Shown: positions 11,141-22,463 of the stretch, in pieces
Layout of the letters: every line of letters begins with the position of its first letter
Position numbering within the stretch: position 1 is the stretch's first letter
Source of the DNA: Haliotis asinina
Taxonomy: Eukaryota; Mollusca; Gastropoda; Lepetellida; Haliotidae
Direction of reading: 5' to 3'
NCBI RefSeq assembly: GCF_037392515.1
Contig: NC_090283.1
Span: 14,080,501 to 14,144,500, forward strand
DNA length: 64,000 nucleotides
Translations under genes and position numbers: made by a program
Notes under the pieces: model-generated
The model's input: only the letters and a program-made list of their open reading frames with translations
Databases searched by the model: none
What the model was told of the DNA's origin: nothing

Positions 11141-11836
11141 TTAGTTTATTTCTTTGTCCAGGACGTTATTGATGAGTGATTTCTTGGTGTCGGACATGAG
11201 GATCTTCTCCCCACTGACTACCTTCATGTTTACTGTGTAGTGACGATCCCGACCGACAGTAAATATAGGGAGGAGATCCTCCTTGAACGTCACATCAACC
11301 CTCCCTAAAACAACGGACCTGTCTACGTCAATAAATCCTATTCTACCCCTCTTGAAATCCAACACAACGCCATAGTGGAGGGTGGACCGTGTGCCGGGTG
11401 TGTCAGACATTGTGTTTCTGTAACACTTAACCCACACCCCCGCCAGATACAACCTGGTACAGAGACTCCCCGGGTGCGTGTCACAGCTCACTACACTGAC
11501 ACACCAGGAGCGGCGCTGATCACAAACATGCCACATACTGTCCACCTGGCTCTCCTCCGCAACACCCACCTCTAGAACAGGCCACAACCACCCTCTTTCC
11601 ACCACACCCACACCGAAGTGGGCCTCCCAGTATCGTGTTGTGGGGAGGACAAGTGTGACAGTAGAGGGGGTTGGAGGAAGGGGGATGGGAGCGCAGCTAC
11701 ATGTGCCGCACAATCTCTGTAGTCTGCCACTCTGCGTGTGTTGTGTGTCGGGCCTCGAGTTGACCAGCTCACCGTTTGTATTAACATGGCACGAGCGTGT
11801 GTTGGCTCGACCAGCGTCCAGTTGCACGTTATGACC
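11141..11836 (-). CDS. Terminal exon with a SPRY/B30.2-like domain (partial gene)
   Basis: SPRY/B30.2 domains are protein-binding folds common at the C-terminus of TRIM ubiquitin ligases and related immune proteins. The exon opens after an acceptor TTTGCAG at about 11837-11843 (minus strand), in phase 1, and ends at TAA 11141-11143, giving about 231 codons. SPRY-like features in order are RYWEAHFGVGV, SWCVSVVS, LHYGVVLDFKRGRIGFIDVD and LLPIFTVGRDRHYTVNMKVV. The N-terminal third is rich in Pro, Cys and Thr and is unlike a domain I know. Upstream exons should lie above 11837 on the minus strand but I find none, perhaps because the transposon pile at 12-23 kb separates them. The family call is by pattern and moderately sure; the parent gene is unknown. 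Confidence 0.55.
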   Translation of the reverse strand, partial: GHNVQLDAGRANTRSCHVNTNGELVNSRPDTQHTQSGRLQRLCGTCSCAPIPLPPTPSTVTLVLPTTRYWEAHFGVGVVERGWLWPVLEVGVAEESQVDSMWHVCDQRRSWCVSVVSCDTHPGSLCTRLYLAGVWVKCYRNTMSDTPGTRSTLHYGVVLDFKRGRIGFIDVDRSVVLGRVDVTFKEDLLPIFTVGRDRHYTVNMKVVSGEKILMSDTKKSLINNVLDKEIN

Positions 11837-12017
11837 TGCAAATATAGAATTGTTATTTAATTCAATTTAGCAACTGTACTTCCTACAATATATCATTGTA
11901 TTGTTTGTCCCATGACTCCAAAACAGCGCACTAAATGATCGACTGCCATTTTTACAATTACTGTTCCTAATGCATTCAATAAGATACTGTGCACAACATA
12001 ACAATCATCAATACAAT

Positions 12018-12085
12018 ATACAGTGAACTCTTTATAATCCGACAATCACGGGGAAAGGGGAAAAAACAGGGCGTTGGATAATTCA
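12018..12085. repeat. Possible pogo/Tigger-type terminal inverted repeat
   Basis: TA followed by CAGTGAACTCTTTATAATCC, then a GGGG/AAAA run and GGGCGTTGGATAATTCAATG, resembles the ends of pogo-superfamily elements. The partner repeat was not found nearby, so this may be a remnant. Confidence 0.35.
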
Positions 12086-12619
12086 ATGCTTCATTGCTTG
12101 AAGTCTATCCAAACAGTATCAAACATTGTAATTGGCTTATATAACGAAATTAATTCTTAATAGGTATTTTATTGGTACATATACGGAGAAAACAACACAT
12201 TCTGTATTCATATGCACATGTATATGATTGGACTTATTGTATATCATTGTATATCACTGGACTCTCCCGTACAGTGCGGCTAGGGTTTAGTCACACCTCT
12301 ACTCGCCCACATCTCATTTGGCCCACAAAAACAATGCACCCCTACCCTCATAATGAGATTTCCTGGCAAGGGTGGTGTTAGTCATTAATCCCCTACATCT
12401 CTGAGAAAGTGGACAAAGTGATCTTGTTTCAGTGTTGTTATAGGGGTGTTCAATGGACTAAGAAATTTAGTGAAGATCTAAAGGAAATTACAACTTAGTT
12501 AAAATAAAATGGAGAGTACATATGATTCAATTATCTAATACTCGCAACTCACTTCTCTGCTTTTATTTCTCTAACTCATTGTAGCCCTATAAAATGGTAG
12601 TTTGGGAAGCACTGATAGT

Positions 12620-12890
12620 CACAAACCTACAGAAGGCAGATTTCATTTTGTCTCTGAGAGGAGGAAGACAGGTACTACATGATGGCCATAAGTACATGTT
12701 GTCAGACAGGTAGCCACTCACTGGAAGTGTATCATTGATAAGTGTAAAGGTAGGTGTAGCACGATCGGTGACCATATATCTTCCCTATCAGAACACAACC
12801 ACCATCCTCTAGTAAATGAAGAAGAGAGCAGACTTCTCACTAGACTTAGGCAACGAGTCCAAGAGGAGGTAAAGCCCATTCAGCAAATCT
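12620..12890 (+). pseudogene. FLYWCH zinc-finger fragment, frameshifted
   Basis: FLYWCH fingers bind DNA or protein and are often found with MULE-type transposases. Two frames together show the pattern. First comes LSLRGGRQVLHDGHKYMLSD (from about 12648), then, after a break near 12710, THWKCIIDKCKGRCSTIGDH and SLSEHNHHPLVNEEE. This gives the family's L, Y, W, C-x5-C and H-x-H order. It continues as RLLTRLRQRVQEEVKPIQQI and is then cut by a mariner-like end at about 12889. The frameshift, missing flanks and interruption make it a relic. A MULE-derived gene or a host FLYWCH gene are both possible. Confidence 0.5.
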
Positions 12891-13005
12891 ACGAGGGGAT
12901 GTCAATAAGTTTTGAACCTTGCATAGAAAAACACAAAATATTGGTATGAACCACATTTGTTTTTCAACATAGTCCCCTTGTGAGTCAAGAAAGTGTTAGT
13001 TTTGC
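12889..13005 (-). mobile_element. Mariner-like 3' end remnant
   Basis: On the minus strand the stretch reads as the end of a mariner-type element. GGGGACTATGTTGAAAAACA encodes the GDYVEK-like C-terminus of a transposase, followed by a short tail ending in CTTATTGACATCCCCTCGTA. The terminus sits at a TA within the FLYWCH fragment. No other domain of the transposase is present. The call rests on my memory of mariner ends. Confidence 0.4.
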
Positions 13006-13134
13006 TTCCCATTCCTGGTCAGCCACTGAGAGCAATATATTTCAAAGTCCCTATGTTGTTAACAAAATGGTTAGCGACACAGACTATGTTGTCCTGACAC
13101 CTGGTCGTCGTAAACAAAAGAGATTGTGTCATGT

Positions 13135-13147
13135 CAACATGATTAAG
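13135..13147. repeat. Target-site duplication of LINE D (left copy; right copy 14451-14463)
   Basis: CAACATGATTAAG occurs exactly at both ends of LINE copy D. Removing the LINE and one repeat rejoins the Gypsy pol frame. Confidence 0.9.
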
Positions 13148-14450
13148 TGAGTGAGTGAGTTAATATTTAACGTCACATCGGCAATATCTCAGCCATATTG
13201 TGACGAGAACATTTAACAAAGAAAAGGATTATATGTATATTATACAATCTGTCGCCGAAGGACAGTAAAACAACTAGAATATCACAATTTGAATTAAAAC
13301 TAGCGTGGAAAGATAAAACTAATATCACTATTCGGACAATACAACATAAAATCAGGCTATAGATTGCCAACAACTGAAGGTAGATCACCATACTAGGGAC
13401 AATAGGGACTTACAGTACGTTTGCTACCTGCATGGACCCTAGTTGGATTTACATCATCCCCTCAGCTGTTAGCAATTTAGTCCCATCTAGCCAAATATTA
13501 AAAATACACATATACTACGATTAAAAACAGTGGAAGTTTCAACGTACAGGAAATGTGTAGGGACTTACGTACCCTCTCAGGAGGACAATAATTTTACGGT
13601 ACTTCAACCCCCTTTGAGGGTACAGCCACCAACAATTCAAGGTACTAATCTAAACTACCATGAATTAAAATGCAGCTATCTATAGAACATAATAATCAAA
13701 ATTCAGTAATGAAATCAATTTCTTTTAAAAATCCAAGAATTAAATGAGAACGTACGGTGTTAGAAAGGTCCTTAATTGTTTTTACATTGAAATATTTGTC
13801 CCTTATGATGGAGAATTCAACAGTCAAGCAGAATATGCTTGACCGTGGTTCTCTCATCACAAGGGATGCAAAACGGAGGATCCTCACCTTTCAATAGGTA
13901 TGAATGAGTATATCTAGTATGGCCAATACGACATCGTCTTAAAATAACCTCTTCAAATCTGGACTGACAACCCAAGTGGGTGTAACCAATATACGGTTTT
14001 ACTTCATGCAATTTATTTATACCTACTTGGGTGTCCCACTTCTTCTGCATCAGGTCACGGATGTAGGTTCTAATGCTTGCTTTGTAATCAGAGTATGGAA
14101 GAAGAAGTGGTGTCACAGATTTGTTGAGTGCTGCTTTTGCAGCAAGATCAGCCATCACATTCCCAGAAATACCTACGTGACTGGGTAACCAACAAAAGAC
14201 GATGTCGTATTGGCCAGTAGCAAGAGTATTATACAGTTCAATAATTTCAATTAGAAGTGGATGCTTACAAGAAATATTTTTCATAGCCTGAAGGCAAGAA
14301 AGAGAGTCGGAATATACTACATATTGTTTACGTTTAGGGTGTCTTTGAATATATTTAAGAGCTGTTAATATGGCATTAGCTTCTGCTGTAAAAATAGAAC
14401 TATTGTCTGGTAATCTAGAAGATATTGTTCTGGATCCAATGGCAGTAGCT
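13148..14450 (-). mobile_element. LINE copy D: 5'-truncated insertion inside the Gypsy remnant
   Basis: On the minus strand it starts at 14450 within RNase H and ends at 13148 in the (TCAC)n tail (GTGAGTGAGTGAG on the plus strand). An exact 13-bp target-site duplication flanks it. It contains the RNase H remainder, C-terminal zinc motif, 3' UTR and the SINE-like tail block. This is direct evidence that the family retrotransposes with its (TCAC)n end. Confidence 0.92.
13696..14450 (-). pseudogene. LINE D ORF2 fragment: RNase H and C-terminal zinc motif
   Basis: The fragment opens inside RNase H (with SSIFTAEANAILTALKYIQR and YSDSLSCLQ), continues as QYDIVFCWLPSHVGISGNVM and the tail of RNase H, and reaches FCIPCDERTTVKHILLDC. 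Loss of two bases near 13817-13830 then shifts frame; the last residues (ending KEIDFITEF) are read in another frame to the stop at 13696. It lacks endonuclease and RT, so it is a 5'-truncated dead copy. Confidence 0.85.
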
Positions 14451-16177
14451 CAACATGATTAAGAAATATCATGACAGGTTAGAAATCAAACATGTCAATT
14501 ATATTGCAGCACTCTCCCCAGTTACTGATTGTACTAAAGACAAATGTGAAAATGTTGACAACATTGATGACTGTGTTAGCAGTGTGAACTTTGATGATCT
14601 TAGTGATAATGTTTCACCAAAGTTGAGAAACTCTGATGTATTAGGTCACCTTGATGAGAAACTATCACATTTATCCCCTGAGCAGAAAGTTCAGATGTCA
14701 GATTTGATTTATGAGTTCTCTCATTTATTTCTTGATGTGTCTGGTCGAACTGATGTTGTTAGCCATGATATAGATGTAGGTGATGTCTGTAAAACAACGC
14801 CCTTATAGGATGAATCCATTGAAGCGTGAAATTCTTTGGAAAGAGGTGAAGTACATGCTGGACAATGACATTATTGAAACCAGTGACAGTCTGTGGAGTT
14901 CACCATGTGTTCTTGTGCCGAAGAGTGGAGCTATTTGGCGCTGCTGTGCTGACATGAAAGCTGTCAATGCACTCTCACGAACTGACTCGTATCCTATTCC
15001 AAGAGTGGACGATTGCATTGATCGCATTGGTCAAACCAAGTATATAAGTAAGTTTGACTTACTGAAGGGCTTCGGGCAGATTCCACTCAAAGAAAATATT
15101 GGCATTCGCTAGGCCAGATGGACTGTATCAATACAAGGTGATGCTGTTAGCGACGTTCCAGAGACTCGTCAACAATGTCACATCAGCCCTTGATTGTGTC
15201 AAGGCTTACATGGATGAGTGGGGTGACCATCTGAAAAGGACCGTCTGAGGCAAAGTGTAAATTTGGGAACGATTACGACATGGAGTGGGATGACCATCTT
15301 AAAAGGACTCATGCGTTCTTCAAAAGACTGTCAGAGGCGAAGTTAACTGTGAATCTCGCCAAGTGTGAATTCGGAAAGGCATAAGTTGAAATTTTAGGCA
15401 TGTTGTTGGGCACGGTAGGATACAACCAGTTCATGCTAAAGTTGAAGCAACTGTACAATTTCCAGTACCTCATGAGAGATCTCATGAGATTCTTGGATTT
15501 ATGGCTGGCTATTACAGAAAGTTTTGCCAAAACTAGTCAGATGTTTTTATCTCCACTTACCAGCCATTTGGGGAAAATGGTAAAATTTCAGTGGGATAGC
15601 AGTTGCCAGACTGCATTTGAAAAAGTCAAGGCCATACTCATGAATTCTCCAGTATTGCAGAGAATTTTGAGAAAACATTTAAGTTGCAAATTGATGCAAG
15701 TGATGTTGGTGCAGGTGCTGTCCTGGTTCAAGAGGATGATTCAGTTTGTTATTTCTCACATAAATTTGACAAGCACCAAAGAAATTATTCTACCATTGAG
15801 AAAGAGACATTAGGCCTTTTGTTAGCTTTACAGCATTTTGAAGTATACCTTGGTACCACCACTTTGCCATTTGAAGTTTTTACTGATCACAATCCCTAGA
15901 CTTTTCTTCAAATAATGAACCAGAGACCTATGACGTAGAGTTTGACCTTGCAAGGGTTCAATCTTGTGATCAAACGCATTAAAGGCAAAGACAATGTTTC
16001 TGCTGATGCACTTTCCAGGGTATAAATGTATGATGACTTGATGGTGCTGTATGTTTCTGCATTTTGTCATAGTAATTCTGCCAGACGTTTCTCATATTAC
16101 TCATATCGTTACATGTCATGTTATTATGTTATTATTGCTATGATTGTAACAGAAAGTTCCTATTCTTTTCCTCAAGG

Positions 16178-16450
16178 GGGTACCCATGAAGGTCCAGGGG
16201 TAGAATATGCCTTCAGCAACCCATGCTTTCCATAAAAGGCGACTATGCTTGTCGTAAGAGGCGACTAAAGGGATCGGGTGGTCAGGCTTGCTGACTTGGT
16301 TGGCACATGTCATCGGTTCCCAATTGTGCAGATCGATTCTCATGTTGTTGATCACTGGATTGTCTGGTCCATACTCGATTATTTACAGACTGCCACCATA
16401 TAGCTGGAATATTGCTGAGTGCAGCGTAAAACTAAACTCACTAACTCACT
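16178..16450 (+). mobile_element. SINE family 1, copy in the Gypsy 3' end
   Basis: Typical full-length SINE 1: head with GAAGGTCCAGGGGTAGAATA, body with CGTAAGAGGCGACTAAAGGG and GATCGGGTGGTCAGGCTTGC, and tail with AGCTGGAATATTGCTGAGTG then ACTCA units. It is flanked by CCTCAAGG at 16170-16177 and 16451-16458, an 8-bp target-site duplication. It landed just before the Gypsy polypurine tract. Confidence 0.88.
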
Positions 16451-16465
16451 CCTCAAGGTGGAGGG

Positions 16466-16759
16466 TGTTACGAGTGTGTATTTTCTGTATATTTTGTTAT
16501 TAATTAAGTAATAATTAAGTAATAATATTGGGCCACAACGTTTAGTGTTGAATAATAATTGTGATGGGTCACATTTCGTATAATAGGTGGTCAGCACTTT
16601 TAGGATTTTGGCGGCAGGAGTTATCTGCCCTTGACTTTCTATTTGTTTACTACTGGGAGATTATTCGAGGGCATTCCACATGAGTTGCGATGGCCGTAAG
16701 TGCTCGAACTTTCAGTAAATGACTGAATATATATATAAAGGCTAGTTGCCGTGTTGACA
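16466..16759 (+). repeat. Candidate Gypsy 3' LTR
   Basis: It begins TGTTACG right after a polypurine stretch, contains a TATATATATAAAG box near 16725-16740, and may end in TTGACA at about 16759 (TG...CA). The 3' boundary is a guess because no second LTR is available for comparison. Confidence 0.45.
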
Positions 16760-17539
16760 CGGGGGTAGACACACACATTCACTAGAGTATACATCATCTA
16801 TAACAAATCCGTCAATGCCTGAATCCACATTAACCGCTGTCAGACCGCTCGTGGTGTTACGTTCTGCATGACTGTTTCTCCCTTCCACTGACACCCGTGG
16901 CGAGCCACCTCCTCGGGGTGGGTTCTGGGTAACGCCAAGAGCTCGCCGACACCCCCGTTGTGGACCCGGGGGAATATTTGGTCCATCAACCCATTGGTCA
17001 TGTGTTGCAACCCTGTGCCGGTGGAGGAAGGGATCCTGGTGGTTGAGGGCAATAGGTGCCTGCAACCGTGTACCTATCGCTCAACACACCACTTTGGCCC
17101 TGACTTCACCTAGACGGGAGGTAGAATTGGCCTGGTTCTACCAATCGGCTGGTCATGTCATGCCCTGTGCATGGTCAACATCAAATGTGGATTATGTACA
17201 TCTTTGTATCTTTTCCACGAAATATTTTTGTGATACTCTCATGTTTGAAAATTGTTGCTATGCCTAGAGTCCTATGCCAGAAGGCGGTGGCTCATGGGCC
17301 AATCTGGCAATACTGACCTCCGGGTTCTATGTGTCTTCAGATAATAGCCATGGGCGGAACAAGCCTGACTTTTCTTCTGTTTGACAATTTTAGCTACCTG
17401 TGTCTGTACTGCTAGAGTATAACAACCCTGTAACCCTGGTGGTTTGGAGTTGGTTTCCACTTCAACACCGCCCTTGTTGACACTCCATGGTGGGTGGGAG
17501 CAGGGTTGTCCAATATCCTTTCAATGTCCTTTCTTCATT

Positions 17540-18831
17540 ATGGCTACCCCCAATCTAACTGGTTCTCGATCAAAATAAAAAAAGGCGACATATTGAAACA
17601 GATGGTTTATCATCTTCTGATGATGACTCTACTGCAGTCAGTAGTGAATCCTGGCCGCGCTTTCTAGTTGTGGACGGAATTGATCGACAACCCTTAAACA
17701 CTTTGCCATATCAATAGCCATTGCTGGAATATGTGGTGAAGTGAGAAATGTAACACGTCTCAGGACAGGTTCTCTGTTAGTTGAATGTGCAAAGAGACAG
17801 CAATCTGTTAATTTGCTCGCAACTCGTCAGTTTGCGAATACTGGGATTACTGTTTCCATTCATAAAACTCTTAATACGTGCAGAGGCATCATACGTGATC
17901 GGGCAAAATGTCTTGCTGACATGTCAGAAGGCGAAATTGCTTCTGAAATGAAGTCCCAGGGTGTCACCTCTGTCAAGAGATTCTCTAGGAAAATAGGTGA
18001 TGATATCATTGGGACGAATACATACCTGTTTACTTTCTGTCTCACGTCCTTACCAAAATCAATAAAAGCTGGTTATTTTAACATTGAAGTGGAAGTGTAT
18101 ATTCCCAATCCGCTTCGATGTTTCAAATGTCAACAGTTTGGACATGGAGCTAAGTCATGTCACAGCTCCCCAGTTTGCTCCCTTTGTACTGGGAAACATG
18201 AAAATGTCAACTGTCCAAATGAAATGTGCGAACTGCAATGGTAACCATATGTCATTTTCCAAATCATGTCCAGCATATGAAAGACAAGCACAAAGTTTGA
18301 AACTGAACCAACAATATATCTTTCAATGAAGCAAAGAAACTTTTACCACTTACAAGTCACACGTCGTCTGCAAAAACGTAAGCAGTAGCTGTTTCTACTC
18401 CTTGTACAGAGGTTGATCAGGGCTGTCAAACTGCGATCACCTGGGTCTCAGATGACCAAACTGTTTTGTACAGTGTTTCTGGTGCCAGAAATGGTGCTGC
18501 CACTCAGACAGAGACTGAAGCTGACCATATGCTTCCAGCAATGTCTCCCACACCACTAACCACCACTACATCGCCAGCACCTGAAGTTCTTTCAGACCCT
18601 GAAGTACAGCCAGCATCGGTAAACAAACCTGAACGTCTTAGGAACAGACAACAGAAACAACTCAAAAAGAAAGAAACTAGGGCACTTAAGCACATAGAAG
18701 TGCCTCTTCCTTTAACTGTTCCTGTAGAGGTTCACAACACTTTTGAACCTCTGGACATGGAGGTCACGCCATCGCTATCAGATCAGCGAAGACCTTCTCC
18801 ATGTGCTCGATCTCCAATTGAACCACCATGA
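17540..18831 (+). pseudogene. LINE C ORF1: zinc-knuckle gag-like protein, broken
   Basis: The likely start is the ATG at 17540-17542 (MATPNLTGSRSK), followed at once by a stop at about 17576. The central part is open from 17741: it aligns with copy A (KTLNTCRGIIRDRAKCLADM against KTLNTSKGIVRDRDRLFDDM). Knuckles are CFKCQQFGHGAKSC, CSLCTGKHENVNC and, after a frameshift near 18225, CANCNGNHMSFSKSC. The C-terminal part (18466-18831) is Pro/Thr/Glu-rich with a basic patch (RQQKQLKKKE). The stop TGA at 18829-18831 overlaps the ORF2 start ATG at 18828 as ATGA. Confidence 0.82.
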
Positions 18832-21800
18832 CTTCATCCACTACTTTTTTTCGATGGAATTGTAGAGGACTTCGTAATAATTTTAATGATCTTCAGCTAT
18901 TAATACAAGATCTAAAATCATCAGCCTTTTGCTTACAGGAAACTTTCCTTAAAGCTACAGATAATTTTAACTTGAGATCATATACTTCTTACCATCACTT
19001 TTCCCCTCCAGGTTATAAAGCTACTGGAGGATCTTCTGTTATGGTGAGGCAGGGTGTTATTCACAGTCCTGTTCCTCATATACCCCTCTCCAGGCTGTCG
19101 TTGTACGCATAACCCTGAATATCGTTTTTACTCTTTGTTCTTTATATATTCCACCTTCGTTTTGTCTCCAACAGGTTGACCTTCAAGTATTATATGACCA
19201 GCTACCGAAGCCCTGTGTCATCCTGGGAGATTTAAATGGTCATAACCCTCTTTGGGGTAGTACTAACATCAATACAAACGGTAAAATCTGAGAGGAGTTT
19301 TTCTCAAACAATGATTTATGTATTTTTAATGATAGTTCTCACATTTATCTTCATCCTGGAACTGGCAGTTACTCTTGTCTGGACTTGTCAATAGTGGATT
19401 CCAATTTACTGGGTGAATTCGAGTGGTCGGTTCACGATGACCTGTGCGGAAGTGACCATTTCCCTACTGTTCTCACAGCTCTGTGTCCATCTGATGTTCC
19501 TCCATCATCCAGATGGAATTTCACCAAGGCTGACTGGAATTTGTATGCAACTCTTTGTACTAGTAAACCAACACCTGATGCTTTTACAGATGTTGCAAAT
19601 CCTATAGAATCTTTCTCTGCTGAACTTCTCAAAATAGCTGAAGATTGTATTACAAAGTCCTCTCCAAATTCTCACATACGTAAACCATGGTTTACGGCTG
19701 ATTGCAAACAAGCTAGGAAGGCACGGAAGAAGGCTGAACATTATTTCCGTCGCCATCCCATGGTCCATAACTTAAATAAATATAAAATACTAAATGCTAA
19801 AGCCCGGCGTATTTTTAAACAAAATAAACGCAAGTCTTGGCAAAGTTATGTGTCAAGGATAACTTCACGAACGCCAATGTCAAAGATTTGGAACATGATC
19901 CAGAAAATTAAAGGTAAGGGGACCAAATCAAGCATCCACCATCTAAAATCTGGAGATCAGTTGTTAACTGATTGATACGATATCGCAAATGAACTGGGTG
20001 AAACGCTTGCTAAACATTCTTCCTCGTCTAATTATGTTCAAAAATTTCAAAAATACCAAGAACAACAGGAGAAGAAACCCATCAATTTTCAATATTCTTT
20101 TTGACGGGGAAGATTATAACGAACTCTTTTCTATCCATGAGCTTTATAATGCTCTTGAACAAGCTAATAATACCACAACAGGAGCTGATGGTATACATTA
20201 TCAACTCCTGAAACACTTACCAGGATCATGTAAGAGACTCTGTTGAATATCTTTGATGAAATTTGGACGTCAGGTAAATTTCCTTCATCCTGGCGTGATG
20301 CCATAGTTGTTCCCATACCTAAACCTGGACGTGATCATACTGATCCATCTAATTATAGACCTATTTCACTGACTAGCTGCGTTTGCAAAACCATGGAACG
20401 CATGGTCAATAACAGATTGATATGGTACTTAGAATCAAACAACTTAATCACAGATATTCAATGTGGTTTTCGCGAAAAACGAAGTACCATTGACCATTTG
20501 GTTTGATTGGAATCATTCGTTAAGAATGCCATTGTATCCAAACAGCATGCAGTGTCAATCTGTTTCGATTTAGAAAAGGCTTATGACACTACATGGAAGC
20601 ACGGTATTTTAAAAGATATTCATGGCTTTGGATTGCGAGGCCATCTGCCTCAACTTATATCCGAATTTTTAGCTGACAGGCAATTTCAAGTCCGCGTGGC
20701 TTATACCTTGTCTGATTATTATGCTCAAGATCAGGGTGTCCCACAAGGCAGTATTTTGTCTGTCACTATATTTAGCATTAAAATCAACAGTTTAGCAAAG
20801 GTTTTAAATGATTCAATTGATGGATCACTTTTCGTGGATTATTTTAATATTTCTAACAATTGAAAGACAACTCCAGCTTTGTTTAAATAAGATTGATAAA
20901 TGGTGTATGGAAAATGGATTTAAATTTTCAAAATCCAAAACAAATTGCATCCACTTTTGCCGAAAGTATAAACCTCATAAAGACCCCGAACTATATCTAG
21001 ATAACACACCTATTACAGTTGTTAAAGAAGCAAAATTCTTGGGCATAATATTTGATGAACATTTAACATTTCGACCACACATTAAATATTTAAAAAATAA
21101 ATGCCTGAAGGCCCTTGATTTGCTGAAGGTTGTATCTAATACAAAGTGGGGTGCAGACTAGAAAACCCTCCTCCAACTATACCGAGCTCTTATACGATCC
21201 AAACTTGATTACGGCTCCGTTGTGTATGGCGGAGCCTGCAAAAGCAGCCTGAAACTTTTAGATTCTATTCACGGTCTAAGACTTTGTCTTGGATCCTTTC
21301 GAACATCTCCCGTTGACAGCCTTTATGTTGAAGCCGATGAGCCTTCTTTGAACCATCGGCGTATTAAGCTCTCTTTGCAGTGTTTTACAAAGCTGTTTTC
21401 TAATGAATCCAACCCTGCATACAACTGCGTTTTTAATCCTCTCTTCGAGGATTTGTGTGGGAAAAAACTTCTCTTATTCCGCCTCTTGGAATACGAATTA
21501 AACCTTTCCTTTCTGCTGCTGGCATTAAGCTATAAAATTTAGCTCCTTCCCGTCTTCTTTCGTCTCCTCCTTGGCAATTGGTTAGGCCAGAGTTTGATCT
21601 CACCCTGACAATGTTTAAGAAATCCGAAACAAATGAATTACAATACAAACAAGGATATAATCAGTTAAAACGTAAATGGTAAATCCTTGTAAACAGACGG
21701 GTCCAAGGACGGTGGCGCTGTGGCCTGTGCCACTGTCATTGGTTCTACAACAATATCGTCTAGAATACCGGGCAATGCCTCTATTTTCACAGCTGAAGCT

Positions 21801-22463
21801 AATGCCATATTAACGGCTCTTAAACATATTGAAAGACACCCTAAACATAAACAGTATATAATTTATTCAGACTCTCTTTCTTGCCTTCAGGCTATTAAAA
21901 ACCTATCGTGTAAACATCCACTTTTAATAGAAATTATTGAAATATATAATGGTCTTGCTACTGGCCAATACGACATCATCCTCTGCTGGTTACCAGCCAC
22001 ATAGGAATTTCTGGGAACACAATGGCCGATTTTGCTGCCAAGGCAGCACTCAACAAATCTGTGACACCACTTCTTGTTCCTTACTCGGATTACAAAGCTA
22101 GCATTGGAACTTACATCCGTGATCCGATGCAGAAGAGGTGGGACACTCAAGTAGGTATCAATAAATTACATGAAATAAAACCTTACATCGATTATACTTA
22201 CTTGGGTTGTCAGTCCAGATCTGAGGAGGTCATCATGCGACGATGTCGCATTGGCCATACTAGATATACTCACAAATCCTCCGTTCTGTATCCCTTGTGA
22301 TGAGAGAGTCACGGTCAAGCATATACTGCTTGACTGTGTTGAGTTTTCCATCACAAGGGAGAAATATTTTACTGTTAAAACAGTTAAAGATCTTTTTAAC
22401 ACAGTTAGTTCTCATTTAAGTATTGGATTTTTAAAGGAAATTGATTTATTAGTTGAATTCTGA
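18828..22463 (+). pseudogene. LINE C ORF2: endonuclease, RT, RNase H, multiply broken
   Basis: About 1,210 codons if unbroken, the only copy spanning the whole ORF2. Endonuclease: FFRWNCRGLR, LQETF, ILGDLNGHNPLWGS, GSDHFPTVL. RT: PIPKPGRDHTDPSNYRPISL, CFDLEKAYDTTW, QGVPQGSILS. The catalytic FVDD is FVDY here (about 20835), which by itself would inactivate the enzyme. RNase H has EANAILTAL and YSDSLSCLQA; the zinc motif is FCIPCDERVTVKHILLDC; the protein ends KEIDLLVEF. Breaks include frameshifts near 19085, 20240, 20850 and 22275, and stops at about 19290, 19975, 20506 (an Arg codon changed to TGA, a C-to-T change) and 21161. Confidence 0.86.

Larger units (their letters stand above)
13069..16022 (+). 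pseudogene. Gypsy pol remnant (linker, RT, RNase H), multiply broken
   Basis: Before the LINE D insertion the frame reads DYVVLTPGRRKQKRLCHVNM; it resumes after the insertion with KKYHDRLEIKHVNYIAALSP, a typical Gypsy pre-RT linker. RT follows with DNDIIETSDSLWSSPCVLVP and YISKFDLLKGFGQIPL (to 15112). The block with the catalytic YxDD is damaged: AYMDEWGDHLKRT is seen near 15207-15240, and a repeated piece follows at 15280-15330. RNase H shows QIDASDVGAGAVLVQEDD, STIEKETLGLLLALQHFE and VFTDHNP, then a TAG at 15897-15899. Frames change several times. It is a dead relic whose true limits are uncertain. Confidence 0.75.
13020..16759 (+). mobile_element. Ty3/Gypsy-type LTR retrotransposon remnant, split by LINE D and a SINE
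   Basis: Three blocks belong together: 13020-13147, 14451-16177 and 16451-16759. They are separated by LINE D (13148-14450) and a SINE (16178-16450), each flanked by a target-site duplication. The blocks carry the pre-RT linker, RT and RNase H, a polypurine stretch (AAGGTGGAGGG, 16455-16465) and a presumptive LTR starting TGTTACG at 16466. No protease or integrase is seen: the RNase H end (DNVSADALSRV at about 16000) is followed within 450 bp of element sequence by the polypurine tract, so integrase has been deleted. No 5' LTR is present. Confidence 0.75.

Noticed and set aside
11375..11834. Plus-strand frames over the SPRY-like exon
   Set aside because: Shadows of the minus-strand exon, which has splice and domain support.
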